From Isoetes taiwanensis (Eukaryota; Streptophyta; Lycopodiopsida; Isoetales; Isoetaceae), in contig JAJEKV010000002.1 in assembly GCA_021234155.1 (NCBI GenBank), positions 36,433,107-36,497,106 on the forward strand: a stretch of 64,000 nucleotides of DNA, read 5' to 3'. Position 1 is the stretch's first letter, and each line of letters starts with the position of its first letter. Shown here one piece after another: positions 28,602 through 42,286 of the stretch. The translations under genes were made by a program, and so were the position numbers. The notes beneath the pieces are model-generated. The model had not been told where the DNA came from, searched no databases, and saw nothing but the letters and a program-made list of their open reading frames with translations.

Positions 28602-30869
28602 ATGTCTACTAGATTTGCAGCAAATTTGTTGAACCAAATTGAAGTATTTAAGGGGGACACTGGATTCCAAGTCTGGAAGGAGTCTATTAAGTCTGTCCTA
28701 GAATTTGAACATTTGTGGCATCTTGTAGATGGCGGCCAAGCAACTGTTTCAGCCAGTTCTGGAAGTACAAGCCCTGCAGTTAGCTCTAGCAATCCAGGAG
28801 GAGGGACTGGAGCTCCACAAGGTTCTGGAGTTGTTACTGTAACAGATGACACCAAGATTATGGAAGCTCAGCAGATAATTTTAAGCAAAGTAGGTACTGC
28901 TCGGAAGCTGAGATTAAGAGGGATGAAACCTCATGAAATGTGGCAGTATCTTATAAGTCAGTATGAGGTAAAAAGTTCTTCTCAAATAGATCTATTGGAA
29001 AAACAACTAAAAAAGCTGAAATTATTTGAGAAAGATGAGCTAACAGATTTTTTGGAGAAGTTTGATTCAATTGTGGCAGATCTTGAAGGAGCTGGGAATG
29101 TTCTTAGTGAGCAATATCAAATATTGGCACTACCTAGGGCTGTCTCTCACAACACTCAGCTTGCAACATTGGTAAGAAATGTAGCCACCTCAAAGGAACA
29201 TGCCTTGAGGATGATTCGTACAGAATTTGAACAGTCAAAGGGTATGCTTGAGGATGATCAATCTCCAGAGGTATTGTTTGCAAGAAAACAGAAAAGAGGA
29301 GGTGGTTCCAGCTTTGCTAAAGAGAGATTAGGGCCCTGCTATACTTGTAATCAATATGGACATTTGAAAAATGAATGTCCAAGTGGAGATAAGCAATTTA
29401 AATGCTTTAATTGTGATGGTAAAGGCCACATATCTGCAAATTGCCCAAGCCCAAAGGGTATTGGAGGAAGAGGCAGGGGTCGAGGAAGAACACAAAGAGG
29501 AAGGGGACGTTTTAAAGAAAGTGCCAGCCTGAATATTATAGAAGATACCATTGAAGAAAACTCTGATGACATTGAGGTAAAAGATGTGTTAAATGTTTTT
29601 GAGTTCTCTGCTAAAGATAATAACAAATTTCTCATTATAGATTCAGGAGCAGAAAAGTCAGTAGTGCATGATGTCAAGACTTTAAAAGAATGTAAAAAAG
29701 AGAATGGCCAAGTGCAGCTTGGAGATGGTGGAGTGCAGAAAATTAGGGACTCTGGAATATTAGAATTATTTGATTTGAATGGAAAAAGTGTGTTACTTAA
29801 AGAAGTGTTGTGTGTACCAACACTTGTCAGAAATTTAATTTCAGTGTGCCAACTTGTGGATCTTGGTTACAAGGTTGTTTTTGAGAAGCTTGAATGCAAA
29901 ATATTTTTCAATAATATTTTGAAATTCATTGGAAGAAGAGTAGGAAATTTGTTTGGTTTTCACAAAGACCATACATTATCTATCAACATTGTTGAATGTG
30001 TTTCAAAAACAACTTGGCACAATAGGTTATGTCACACTCATTCATCAAATATTGATCTGCTCATTAAAAGCAAGCTTATAACAGCAAAAATAGATGAAGA
30101 GAAAAAACTTTGTGGAGGTTGCCAGCTTGGCAAGCAGTCAAGGCTCGTATTTAAAACAAAAAGCAAGAGAGCAAAAAGGGTGTTGGAGTTGATCCACACA
30201 GATCTGTGTGGACCCATTAATATCACAGGAATAGAAGGTCATAGATATTTTATGACATTCATAGATGATTTTAGCAGAAGAACAAGATGTTATCTGTTAA
30301 AAATAAAAGATCAAGCATTTGAAGCCTTAAAACTATTTGTGGCTGAAGTTGAACTAGAGATAGATAGAAAAATTAAATGCATAAGATCAGACAGAGGAGG
30401 AGAATACTTGTCAAAGGAATTCAAATGGTTTTGTGCTAACCGTGGCATTAAAAGACAGTTGACTTGCAGGTATTCTCCTCAGCAAAATGGAGTAGCTGAA
30501 AGGAAAAACAGGACTTTGCTAAATGATGTTCGATCTATGCTATCAGGTCTGCCAAATTTTTTATGGAGTGAGGCTTTGAAGACAGCAGTGCATGTTCAAA
30601 ACATGTTGCCATCTGTAAGTACTAAAGGTACAATTCCTGAGATGTTGTGGTCAGGGAAAACTCCACTCTATGAAAATTTAAAGTCATTTGGTTGTTTGAG
30701 TTTTGTTCATATTCCTGAAGAAATTAGAAAAAAACTTGATGACCGTGCATACATTGCATATATGGTAGGTTATAATCTGCATTCAAAGGCCTATAGGTTG
30801 TATGATCCTACTCATAGGAAAATCTTAATCAGTAGAGATGTAGTGTTCAATGAAAACAAGTTTTATTGA
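28602..30869 (+). CDS. copia gag-protease-integrase polyprotein, first 755 codons
   Basis: The ATG at 28602 follows the primer site by 20 bp. Gag occupies residues 1 to about 240. Two CCHC knuckles follow, CYTCNQYGHLKNEC (about 246-259) and CFNCDGKGHISANC (about 268-281), then a Gly/Arg-rich stretch. The protease active site IIDSGAEKSVV is near residue 346. The integrase finger has WHNRLCHTH (near 471) with CGGCQLGKQ (near 503). The catalytic triad is in HTDLCGPI (near 532), IRSDRGGEY (near 595) and NGVAERKNRT (near 632). A TGA at 30867-30869 after NENKFY ends it before RT; copia elements normally read through as one ORF, so this is a premature stop. Confidence 0.95.
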   Translation: MSTRFAANLLNQIEVFKGDTGFQVWKESIKSVLEFEHLWHLVDGGQATVSASSGSTSPAVSSSNPGGGTGAPQGSGVVTVTDDTKIMEAQQIILSKVGTARKLRLRGMKPHEMWQYLISQYEVKSSSQIDLLEKQLKKLKLFEKDELTDFLEKFDSIVADLEGAGNVLSEQYQILALPRAVSHNTQLATLVRNVATSKEHALRMIRTEFEQSKGMLEDDQSPEVLFARKQKRGGGSSFAKERLGPCYTCNQYGHLKNECPSGDKQFKCFNCDGKGHISANCPSPKGIGGRGRGRGRTQRGRGRFKESASLNIIEDTIEENSDDIEVKDVLNVFEFSAKDNNKFLIIDSGAEKSVVHDVKTLKECKKENGQVQLGDGGVQKIRDSGILELFDLNGKSVLLKEVLCVPTLVRNLISVCQLVDLGYKVVFEKLECKIFFNNILKFIGRRVGNLFGFHKDHTLSINIVECVSKTTWHNRLCHTHSSNIDLLIKSKLITAKIDEEKKLCGGCQLGKQSRLVFKTKSKRAKRVLELIHTDLCGPINITGIEGHRYFMTFIDDFSRRTRCYLLKIKDQAFEALKLFVAEVELEIDRKIKCIRSDRGGEYLSKEFKWFCANRGIKRQLTCRYSPQQNGVAERKNRTLLNDVRSMLSGLPNFLWSEALKTAVHVQNMLPSVSTKGTIPEMLWSGKTPLYENLKSFGCLSFVHIPEEIRKKLDDRAYIAYMVGYNLHSKAYRLYDPTHRKILISRDVVFNENKFY

Positions 30870-31493
30870 GCTATTCCAAATGTCAATGATGAGGATGTAA
30901 TTAAGACTAATCAAGCTAACTCTGTTGCAAAGGAAATAGTTGAGCATACTGCTCAGACTGAAACAAAATTGCAGGATACAAGTAATGCCATTGACAGTGA
31001 TAATGAAGATGGAGATGATGATAACATTGAGGTACAAGATACACAAAGCCTATCAAAGTTTGAACCTGCAATGGAACCTGTATTATCTGAAGCAGGGGCA
31101 ACAGAACCTATGCTGATTGAACCTGCAACAGAACCTGCAGTATCTGAAGATGAGACAGCAGAGCTTGAACAGGCTGAACCTTTAGAAAAGCCAAAAAGAA
31201 AGGCCAGAAGAACTGAGGCTCAGATTTTGGCTGATGAAAGCAAAGTTGAACTAAAAATGCATGGCAGCACTGAAGCAGGTAGAAGTAAGAGGCATCATGG
31301 CAGCAAAGGTGAAATTCACTCTGTATTTGATATTCTTGTGTTGGAAACTGATAAGTTGCCAAATAATTTTGAAGAAGCTATTAACAGTAAGGATTCTGAA
31401 AACTGGAAAAAAGCTATGGAGGACGATATGCTATCCTTCAAAAGGACAGAAACCTATACTGTAGTTGATAGACCATCAGGTAAAAATGTTGTA
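30870..31493 (+). pseudogene. copia pol, linker and start of RT
   Basis: The same polyprotein continues with an acidic, Glu/Pro-rich linker (30969-31200), then NNFEEAINSKDSENWKKAME and TYTVVDRPSGKNVV, the conserved run-up to copia RT. The 2.2-kb insertion interrupts it directly after this motif. Confidence 0.85.
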
Positions 31494-31495
31494 AC

Positions 31496-33740
31496 TGTAA
31501 CGGACCTAGGATCTTGAGGTACATTATGGAATTATTTTTCTAAAGGATGCAAAGGAATATTAATCAAAATATCACGTCGTATATGTAGAGATTATACGGA
31601 CGGAATATTGGTGGTTAAAAATAGATATAAGTACAGAGAAAAGCATTTGGAAAAAGATCGATTGCAGAGGGATTGCTGAAGGAGCGAATTGCGTGCAGAG
31701 CTTTGGGAGCGTGTTGGAGCGCAGAAGAAGCAAGCGAGATTCCAGGTGGGGATCAAGCCTTACACCTGGGGTTTTCTAGCGTAGCAAAATTGTGTTGATA
31801 CAGTAGGATTGTCCTAGAACTTGGCATGGATTTAGAGTAAATTGTAAGTGCGTGGATATGAATTAACTTGCATGATTGTATATGAAAACATTTTATGATT
31901 GCATACTGTAAGCTTGCAAAAAGTATCGCAGATCTAATGATTTATAGGACGTAAACTATGACAGAAGTCATTGGAATAGCTTAGATTAGAACCGTGGAAT
32001 GGAAAAGTATGGCAGGAATCAGTTAAGACGATAAAAGTTTCTCTTGCATGCTGCCGTTTGCATAGCATGAACCTGATGAACTGTAATGATCAGAAATCAT
32101 GAAAAGTTACATGAAAATGGATTAGAATTAAAGTGATGAGTCCAGAACTGGGCAGTATTTTTCTTGTATGCTGCTGGAATAACGGCATGATCTTGCCGAT
32201 TTGGCATGCCACAAAAGCATGTGAATCGCCCTGGAATGGGCCGATTTGGGCCTTAGAGAGGCCGAAATGGAGAAAGGATACAGAATTAGGAGGATTGGAT
32301 TAAGATCTGGCTGGGAATGACATGATCTTGGTGGCCCGGAACTGGCCTGTAACCATCAGATTTGCACCATAAACTGGCCGAAATGGCAAGAAATCTTCCT
32401 TGCCAGCAAAATCGGGAGGCTTTGCGGGATTTCCATGAGAATTCGATGGCCGGAGGCCGGAATTTGGAGCTGCAGCCGAGTTCGTCCCTGTTAACGTAGT
32501 TAGGTTTAGGTTAGAAATAACGAAAATGTTAACAATTAAAGTTTGTTAGTAAGGTAGCAATAAAATAAGGTTAGAGGTTAAAGCTAAGGCTAAAGTTAAA
32601 TTAAAATATTAAGGTTAGTTTGGAGCAAAGAGTTGGGCTCGGAGAATTATTAAAGATTGAGGCTTAATTTAAGGAGGGTTATGCTAATGGTTATAAGCTA
32701 TTTATAATTACGACATGAGTAGTCTAACAAGCTAGCTAGTTATAATTTAAAACCCTTTGGAATTAGTAAAATTAAGAGGGGTAAAAATACAAGGTACAAG
32801 TGTTGTGTATGGGGAAATTGGTAACGGAAGCATAATGACAATTATAACGTTAGGGATTAAACCATTATTAAAATCTTAAAATATAGCTGGTAACCTTGTT
32901 GTTAGGGAACAATGGGAAGATGGTAGATGTTTATCTTTTATTTAATGGTGATAGCCGCATCTTGCATTATTGAGGTTATTATAATTATAGAGTTATGATT
33001 TGGCTTTCTCTTGCTATATGAAGTGTGTATTAGGGAATTACTTGATGTGAGCTTGTTAAGGCATGTGTATGATGATATCTGTGATGTAATTCTTTGATAT
33101 AGACCTCTGGGGCCGGAGTCTAGGTGCGATGGTCTAGACTCGCGGTATTGCACAGTGCTATGTAAATGGTAATATTTGAACATCGGGCGTTGGTACCGTA
33201 TGGTACAACGTCATGCACAGTAAGTGGTCCTCCAATGCTGGACGCAGCGTGGATGGGTGTGTACACACGTGGTTACCCCGCCTCTATGTCACTGGCCTGA
33301 TCAGCCGAGTTGACCTTGCTCAGACCCAGAGGAATATTGGTTGCAATGTTGATGCTATGGTTGCTTGGCTAGTGTATATGTGGTTTTTAATGCTGGAATC
33401 AAGTTGCAATGGTTGTGCTTAGCATAATTATGCATTGTGTTTATGTTGGTTGGACTAGTAACTTGGATTGCAGGGGCGAGGTTACGGTAAGGCTACTCTA
33501 TTGTTCTAAGTAATGCTTTGTGATTATTAATGCTAGATATGACCTAGATTCCCCAATCCCCACTTAGTCCGTGTGACTAACCCCGTGGTTAAATGGTGTA
33601 AACAGAAGTGCGAGATGCTCCGGAAAGTAGCCAAGCTGCAGAAAGGCGAGAGTAGGAGTGTGTGGATTGCTAGACCATATATTTGCTTAATATTCTTATT
33701 ATCATTATGGATTGGCTTAAAACTATAATTATTTTTAAAC
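31496..33740. mobile_element. Unclassified ~2.2-kb insertion in the copia RT
   Basis: RT motifs end at GKNVV (31490) and resume at KWIFRIK (33744), so the DNA between is inserted. It starts TGTAACGGACC, as an LTR might, but its right end (ATTTTTAAAC) does not give a CA terminus. Candidate duplications GTAAC and TAAAC are imperfect. No coding domain was found. A solo LTR with a damaged end or a non-autonomous element are both possible. Confidence 0.6.
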
Positions 33741-34590
33741 TTGAAATGGATTTTTAGGATAAAGCCATGCATTGATGGATTGACTAAGAAATTCAAGGCA
33801 AGACTTGTAGCACAAGGATTTACTCAGAAGAAAGGTTTAGATTTTGATGAAACATTCTCTCCATTGAGAATGTTGCTAGCCATTGCCAACTCATGTGACA
33901 TGGAAATTCATCATATGGATGTAAGTACTGCATTTCTTAATGCAAAGTTGGAAGAAGAGATATATTTAAAACCTGCACCTGGATTTGAGGAAAAAGAAGG
34001 TAAAGTTTGGAAATTACATAGGGCAATCTATGGTTTGAGGCAAGCACCACGAGAATGGTATAAATGCATGGACAATTACCTTTTAGAGCAAGAGTTTGAG
34101 AAGCTGAAATATGATGGAAATTTGTACAGGTATAAGAATGGGAAGAATTGGTGTATTATAGCTCTATATGTTGATGATAATATCTGGTTGCAAATGACAA
34201 AGGTATATTGGTTCATTGTAAACAATTGCTCAACAAACGTTTCCAAATGACAGATTTGGGTGAGCTTAAGAGATTTCTTGGTATTGAAGTTAATAGAGAC
34301 AGAAAAAATAAGCTGCTAACTTTGAGCCAGCCAACTCATATTTTAAATATGTTGAAGAAATTTAACATGAGTGACTGCAATATAGCACAGACACCCTTGG
34401 TTCCAGGGCACAAAATTTCTGCTCATATGTGTCCAAAAACAGAAAAAGAGAAAAAACAAATGGAGAACACACCCTACAGATCACTAATTGGGTGCTTGGC
34501 TTATCTAGCTAATTGCACAAGACCAGATATTGCCTTTGGGGTAAACATCTTAAGCAGGTACAACCATAACCCTGGTTTAGAACATTGGAC
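33741..34590 (+). pseudogene. copia reverse transcriptase, frameshifted
   Basis: WIFRIK, KARLVAQGFTQKKGLDFDET, MDVSTAFLNAKLEEEIYLKP, IYGLRQAPREWYKCMDNYL and the catalytic YVDD (about 34168) are in one frame. A frameshift just after YVDD moves to HCKQLLNKRFQMTDLGELKR, PYRSLIGCLAYLANCTRPDI, and a second shift near 34585 leads into RNase H. Confidence 0.93.
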
Positions 34591-35151
34591 AGCAGGATTC
34601 TGAGATATCTAAAAGGGACTTTGAATATTGGCATTATGTATAACTTAAATGAGTTGCAATTAAAAGCCTATTGTGACTCTGATTGGGCTGGGGATTTAGA
34701 CCAAAGGAAGTCAACTTCAGGATATGTTGTGCTATTAGGAGGTGCCCCTGTAGCTTGGAAATGCAAAAAGCAAGGAAGCATAGCTCTTTCTAGTGCAGAG
34801 GCAGAATACAATGCTGCAGCTCTATTGACTAAAGAAGTAGTATGGGAAAGAAGATTGTTGACTGAATTAGGTGTAGAACAGACTGAACCTACTGTTATTT
34901 TTTGTGATAACACAAGCTGTATAGCCATGTCAAAAAATCCTGTTTTACATGAAAGATGTAAGCATATAGAGATGGAACTTCATTTTATACGAGATATGGT
35001 TGAAAAGCATCTGGTTCATCTTACTTATATTAATACAGTTGATCAAATGGCAGATCTCTTAACCAAAGCATTGTCACTTGGAAGGTTTCAGACTTTGAGA
35101 AAAGCAGTCCAATATAATGGCAAGGAAGATTACATGAAGGGGGAATGTTAG
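34585..35151 (+). CDS. copia RNase H, C-terminal segment of pol
   Basis: RILRYLKGTLNIGIMYNLNE, YCDSDWAGDLDQRKSTSGYV, SIALSSAEAEYNAAALLTKE, FCDNTSCIAMSKNPVLHERC and DQMADLLTKAL follow the normal copia RNase H order with the catalytic acidic residues in place. It ends TAG at 35149-35151, overlapping the polypurine tract and the first bases of the LTR. Confidence 0.92.
   Translation: MDSRILRYLKGTLNIGIMYNLNELQLKAYCDSDWAGDLDQRKSTSGYVVLLGGAPVAWKCKKQGSIALSSAEAEYNAAALLTKEVVWERRLLTELGVEQTEPTVIFCDNTSCIAMSKNPVLHERCKHIEMELHFIRDMVEKHLVHLTYINTVDQMADLLTKALSLGRFQTLRKAVQYNGKEDYMKGEC
35136..35145 (+). other. copia polypurine tract (GAAGGGGGAA)
   Basis: Immediately upstream of the second LTR; primes plus-strand synthesis. 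Confidence 0.9.
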
Positions 35152-35952
35152 TTATTTGTTCATGTAAATCTTTTACAGGGTTGAAGCAAGACTAGCAGAA
35201 ACTAATAGCAGGGTTGAAACTAAGAGCATGCAGACAGTAGAACATGTTAAAGCACAACTTAGAACTCTCTCTCTCTGCATATGTGGTTATCTACATATCT
35301 TAAGGTTGAAGATTGTGATGGCATCATGAAGACTAGCTTCAAGTTTTTTAAGGGGAGTTAATATATTCTACAATAGTTCCATTGTTCGAAGGTTTTTGGG
35401 TCAATGATTTAAAGTGCAGAGACCAACCATTATGACTGTGGGATATTTCGAACCAAGCCGTTTTCGTGCACAAAGACTGTGGGATATTTCGAGGCCACCG
35501 AAATCCAAACTTAGAACTATTATCCATGCTAAACCGACGGAGAAGATAATAAATATGATCGGCAGCAATGCAAAAAGACCCACCAGACTGTAGATTGTAT
35601 TAACGGAAGAGGTTTGAAGCAGTGAAGTTCTGGTTTGGTCGAGGAAAACTTTAGCTACAGTGTTTTATGCAATCCCGTAGCTACAGTATTATTGTGCATT
35701 AATTTCTATGATTTAAGCTAATGGTTGAAATGCTTGTTGTATTGCAAGGGATTAGGGACCATATTGTGGCTCTCTTGCTTGCATGAATCTCTATAGGAAA
35801 TTCATGATAAATTTCAACTTATGCTTGAAGTGTTGAAGTGTAGATCATAGATTGATAAAAATATAATTTGACTTGAAGTGTCAAGTTGATTGCCACAGCT
35901 TGAAGGTTGAATTTTTGAGTTGAAAAATTCTAGTAGACTTATATTCTCTACA
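35146..35952 (+). repeat. copia second LTR (807 bp), shared by two internal units
   Basis: Near-identical to 27730-28569. It is followed by a primer site and gag start, so it serves as 3' LTR of one unit and 5' LTR of the next. Confidence 0.95.
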
Positions 35953-36978
35953 TTGGTATCAGAGCCAAGTTGGCTTAAGTCATAATGTCTACTAGATTTG
36001 CAGCAAATTTGTTGAACCAAATTGAAGTATTTAAGGGGGACACTGGATTCCAGCTTTGCTAAAGAGAGATTAGGGCCCTGCTATACTTGTAATCAATATG
36101 GACATTTGAAAAATGAATGTCCAAGTGGAGGTAAGCAATTTAAATGCTTTAATTGTGATGGTAAAGGCCACATATCTGCAAATTGCCCAAGCCCAAAGGG
36201 TATTGGAGGAAGAGGCAGGGGTCGAGGAAGAACACAAGGAGGAAGGGGACGTTTTAAAGAAAGTGCCAGCCTGAATATTATAGAAGATACCATTGAAGAA
36301 AACTCTGATGACATTGAGGTAAAAGATGTGTTAAATGTTTTTGAGTTCTCTGCTAAAGATAATAACAAATTTCTCATTATAGATTCAGGAGCAGAAAAGT
36401 CAGTAGTGCATGATGTCAAGATTTTAAAAGAATGTAAAAAAGAGAATGGCCAAGTGCAGCTTGGAGATGGTGGAGTGCAGAAAATTAGGGACTCTGGAAT
36501 ATTAGAATTATTTGATTTGAATGGAAAAAGTGTGTTACTTAAAGAAGTGTTGTGTGTACCAACACTTGTCAGAAATTTAATTTCAGTGTGCCAACTTGTG
36601 GATCTTGGTTACAAGGTTGTTTTTGAGAAGCTTGAATGCAAAATATTTTTCAATAATATTTTGAAATTCATTGGAAGAAGAGTAGGAAATATGTTTGGTT
36701 TTCACAAAGACCATACATTATCTATCAACATTGTTGAATGTGTTTCAAAAACAACTTGGCACAATAGGTTATGTCACACTCATTCATCAAATATTGATCT
36801 GCTCATTAAAAGCAAGCTTATAACAGCAAAAATAGATGAAGAGAAAAAACTTTGTGGAGGTTGCCAGCTTGGCAAGCAGTCAAGGCTTGTATTTAAAACA
36901 AAAGCTAAGAGAGCAAAAAGGGTGTTGGAGTTGATCCACATAGATCTGTGTGGACCCATTAATATCACAGGAATAGAG
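35953..36978 (+). pseudogene. Truncated second copia internal region (gag-protease-integrase finger)
   Basis: It repeats the primer site, the gag start (MSTRFAANLLNQIEVFKGDT) and then jumps to FAKERLGPCYTCNQYGH, so about 640 bp of gag is missing. The join falls at the short shared string TTCCA. It then matches unit 1 through protease and the integrase finger with only scattered substitutions, and stops abruptly at 36978 within GPINITGIE. It has no RT and no third LTR. Confidence 0.95.
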
Positions 36979-38179
36979 TTTTCCTCCCCGATCCTGTTCT
37001 GCCGTTCTTGTCGGCCATAGCTTCTGTTGCAGGACACCGTAGAATCGTTCGCTCCATAGCGGCCTAATCTTTGAGGGGCAGAACAGATCTGGGCAGCTGC
37101 TGCCGACCCAAGCAGCCGCTGTCGCTGCTCCTATTTTCAGCAGGCATTCCCACTGCATTCACATGTTCGGTAGCAACAAGGCTAAAATCCAGATAGCAGA
37201 AAGCTGAAATCATCCACACGATTGTGCAAAAAATCCTTCACAGAATCCATTTCGAATTGAGCTAGTGATGGCTAATCACTAGAAGTGGTGAAACGAATTC
37301 ACACCTGCTCAAAATTTGAGGAACCACCTTCATGAACGATTTTTGCATGTCGTTTCTTACTTTGGTAAGGACGGTTCGTATTTAGCCTTTGCTTCTTTTA
37401 GAGGATTTTGCACAGGTCTGCAGGATGCAGTGTCGGAAATCTCTCAAAATTCTAATGGCCGTTGATCTGGCACAATACCGAGAATATTCGCGAGATCAAT
37501 GGTAGGGAATAAAAGTTGAATGTGACGCCATAATACTTTCGTAAACTGTCATTTCCACGAATATTCCTTAAATGTTTATTTGGGTAATTTTAGATTTATG
37601 GATGTTGGTGGTGGCGCTTACATCGCCGCCACAAATCCCCTGCAGCGGCTGGCCATTTCTGTGTTTGTGCAGAGGGAGAGCTTCTTACCATAGCTGTCGG
37701 CCTCAGAATCGCAGGCCATAGCCTCAGAGCGTCAACAAGCAGGGGCGGAGAAAATGGCAGGGTCTTGAGCCTTGAAGAAGCAGAGGCGGAATTGTTTCGA
37801 AGCAGAACTGTTTCGAGACATCTAAGACATGTTCAATGCAATCTATGGCGTCGAAGACCTTCAAATCCCCTTGCTGAAATAGTGGCGAATCCTCCTGAAT
37901 GGTCTTGGCAGATTTAAAGAAGGGATGGGCTACGCTTGAGTGAGATTGAAGCGATTAAGGCAGATTGAAGCAAGATTCACGGCCAGAAAACAAGGCCAAA
38001 ATTTCCACCAAACGTCGGTTTACATTTGGTAGTCGGCCGGATTTCGGAGTTTCTGGCCAGTAAATTGGCAGGCGGCGACGCCGCTCGAGCCGACGCCTAA
38101 TGCCGCTCCCGGCGGCGCCGTCTACCAGTTTACCAGCCAGAAACCCCTCAATCCGACTGGTTACCTAGCACCTGCACTC
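36979..38179. other. Unassigned sequence after the truncated copia unit
   Basis: Mixed AT and GC-rich sequence (a CpG-rich patch near 38070-38130). No coding domain recognised. The abrupt start suggests a deletion or rearrangement breakpoint at 36978/36979. Confidence 0.4.
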
Positions 38180-38480
38180 GCCGAGGATTGACCAATCTAT
38201 CCTACCATGAACACTCACCGAGGATTGACTAATCTATCCTATGGTAGGTAGGTAGGTAGATAGATAATATTTTTACCTTATTCCGGGCAGCGTCCATGAT
38301 ATGACTAATCTATCCTACCATGAACACTCACCGAGGATTGACTAATCTATGCTATCATTTTGCAACACATCTGCCATGCATCATAATCCTGCAACACGTC
38401 TACCATATACATTATATATTACATCATCTGGCAACACATCTGCCATGCATCATATATTACATCATCATGCATCACATCTA
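38180..38480 (+). repeat. Local repeats: CCGAGGATTGAC units, a GGTA/GATA microsatellite and CAACACATCTGCCATGCATC units
   Basis: ACTCACCGAGGATTGAC recurs near 38183, 38213 and 38325 with TAATCTATCCTACCATGAAC between. A TAGG/TAGA tetranucleotide run lies at 38243-38267. CAACACATCTGCCATGCATC recurs at about 38363 and 38432. Confidence 0.75.
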
Positions 38481-38509
38481 TCGCATGAATTATATTGATT
38501 GTAAATAGC

Positions 38510-39078
38510 TCATCATCAAAGGCAGTCCCATCATATTTTTCACCATCTGCAACCTGTAATACATGCATCATACAAATTGCATTCTCATCATAGATATTAT
38601 GCTTGCATTCACTATGCCATCTGAAATGCACAACAATATATTGGATGTATCTGCTCATAATACAATCACCACAACATAGAGTGATGCAAATTGAATTGTG
38701 TACCTGTGTCTCCTCGAGATAATGAGCAACATGATGTTCACGTATTCCCTGATCAAGCCTTCTTGACCTCACATCCTTTACATTTGGAGAAATTCATGTG
38801 TTCTGTTTCCAGATATTTTGTATAGTCTGGACAACCATTTTATTTATAACACCAAATCTTCGAGCCCTAATGTAATGTATCCATTTGCCAGCAGTTTGTG
38901 AACTAATCTCTTCTCTTTTCTTCTTTGCCAATGTAAAATTTCTGGGATGAACACCTAAAACTTTGCCCCTTCTTCTGTCACTAATCAGTGTAGTTTTCTC
39001 GGAAGTAACAGACATGGCAAGCCATGTTCTTTTGGTTGCTAAACTATCATTTGAATTTGATAGCTTAACATATTGCAT
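38510..39078 (-). pseudogene. Decayed gene of the unnamed repetitive family (N-terminal part)
   Basis: Minus-strand pieces read KVLGVHPRNFTLAKKKREEI, then MVVQTIQNIWKQNT, then (after a frameshift near 38775) VKDVRSRRLDQGIREHHVAH and YLEETQVH. I take this as the N-terminal half of the family whose C-terminal half is at 281-1456, from the order these blocks have in members I recall. The following 38510-38690 may be intron or decayed. The function is unknown. Confidence 0.5.
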
Positions 39079-40287
39079 TGTATCCCTGATGTTTTTGCTT
39101 CTAGATTCTTCATCTCTTTACCAATCACGTCCTCCATTGTCCTATCTCTTAGGAAATCAAGCAAAACATGTCATCCTTCTCATATGTTTTTTTGGAATTT
39201 GAATTGAGTCTCAGAATAAATCCTTCCCATCTGTTTGTTTGGAATTTGAATTGAGTCACCGAATCTAAATCTAGCAGTTATTATACTATTTTTGGCACTT
39301 ACTATAATATTCTTGGCAATCATTACGCTCAAGGCACAATTTGGTGCTAGCCTCGCACCACAAAAGGGGGGGACAGGGGGGACATACCAAGTGATCCACT
39401 ACAACGTGCTTTGACCCCTCTAGTAAGTCAATTATATTTAATGCCAGGTCATGCACAGATATAACAAGGATTTTCTTTTTGAAATTTTGAATTTCAAAAA
39501 GATATAACAAGGATCTTAGAAGCTTTGGAACTCTACAAAAGTATGCTTTTTATAGGCCTTCACCTGCAGAACTGTCACTCTCTGCATACCTCGTCTAGTT
39601 GCAGGAACTGACAATAAGGTACAAAAGGTCTGATGTTTTTTTTTTTTTTTTTTTTTTTTTAAGGGGTGAGGGAGAGGGGAAAGCAAAATTAAGTTTTATT
39701 GTGAGGAATGACAAACGGTCCGAGTGAATTGACAATGCCTCATACCAATATGCACTCAAAGAAATAACAACAAACAACAACAGGACAGCAAAAAAGGACG
39801 TATGCATTCAACTGAAATAACCTTCTTTGAACATTGGGTTTTGTCCTCTTATGTTTAACATAGTGCAAAGGTCAACTCATATCGTATATCTCATTCATTG
39901 TATTTTGTAAAATGTCCTTTCTACTCTATTACATAATAGCAAATGCTACATAGTAACAAATCTAAATGAGATGGAAACTTATATTTATATACAATCTCTT
40001 GAAAAAAATGTTGGATCTTCTAAAAAGGGTAATAAATCCACTACATTTAAGGAAGTATTGTAGGACACTTTCACCAACAAAGGACGCAAAGAAGTGCTAG
40101 CAAATGAAAAGCTTTGCAGCACCTTTATGTGCCAAATTGGACAAAGTTGTGCAATTGACATTTTCCAAGGCCATGCCATAGCATGGAACTTGATTGGGCA
40201 TATATTTCAATTCTTATATAATTGACATTAGCTTTTACACCTTACTTAGAAGTAGCATTCATTGGTTTGCCGCTTATGGAATGAGCT
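39079..40287. other. Intergenic, 3' side of the Old Yellow Enzyme-like gene
   Basis: AT-rich, with a T25 run at 39636-39660 that may mark a minus-strand retroposon tail. No gene recognised. Confidence 0.5.
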
Positions 40288-41968
<1,681 letters not shown>

Positions 41969-42286
41969 TCCTGTGATCCCCTTTTCCTCCCCTCCCCCTT
42001 CATTATATGCTACGCTTGGTCCAACCTCTAGTATTTCGCCACGTCTTCGTATTTCTTGGCCACATATTTTCGTTGACTTCCATTTAGTTAGTTGCACTTA
42101 CAATAACACACAATATCACAGTTGGGTCGCTGCTATTTCCGGTGGTGCATTCTCAGGCATCCACGTCGCCCCTGCCGATTTCAAGGAATCCTATTTCCAT
42201 TCTTCATGCTTCAGCACCGGCTGCACAGGTAAGAAATCGTAGCAAATTTTGATCATACTAACCGGATCTTGCGCTCCCCAACTGTG

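Larger units (their letters stand above)
27730..35952 (+). mobile_element. Ty1/copia retrotransposon, 8.2 kb including a 2.2-kb insertion
   Basis: It has a 5' LTR (27730-28569), initiator tRNA-Met primer site, gag-pol in copia order (gag, protease, integrase, RT, RNase H), polypurine tract and second LTR (35146-35952). The LTRs are near-identical, differing mainly by a CT-microsatellite length and a ~25-bp indel, so the element is young. Its RT is split by an unrelated 2.2-kb insertion. The second LTR is followed by another primer site and gag start, not host DNA, so the copy continues head-to-tail into a truncated unit ending at 36978. The 5' flank is GGTTC; the matching right flank cannot be identified. 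Confidence 0.95.

Noticed and set aside
30969..31464. A separate acidic-protein gene
   Set aside because: It is the Glu/Pro-rich linker between copia integrase and RT, continuing the same polyprotein after a premature stop.
31496..33740. Intact solo LTR
   Set aside because: The left end fits but the right end has no CA terminus and the flanking duplication is imperfect, so the class is left open.
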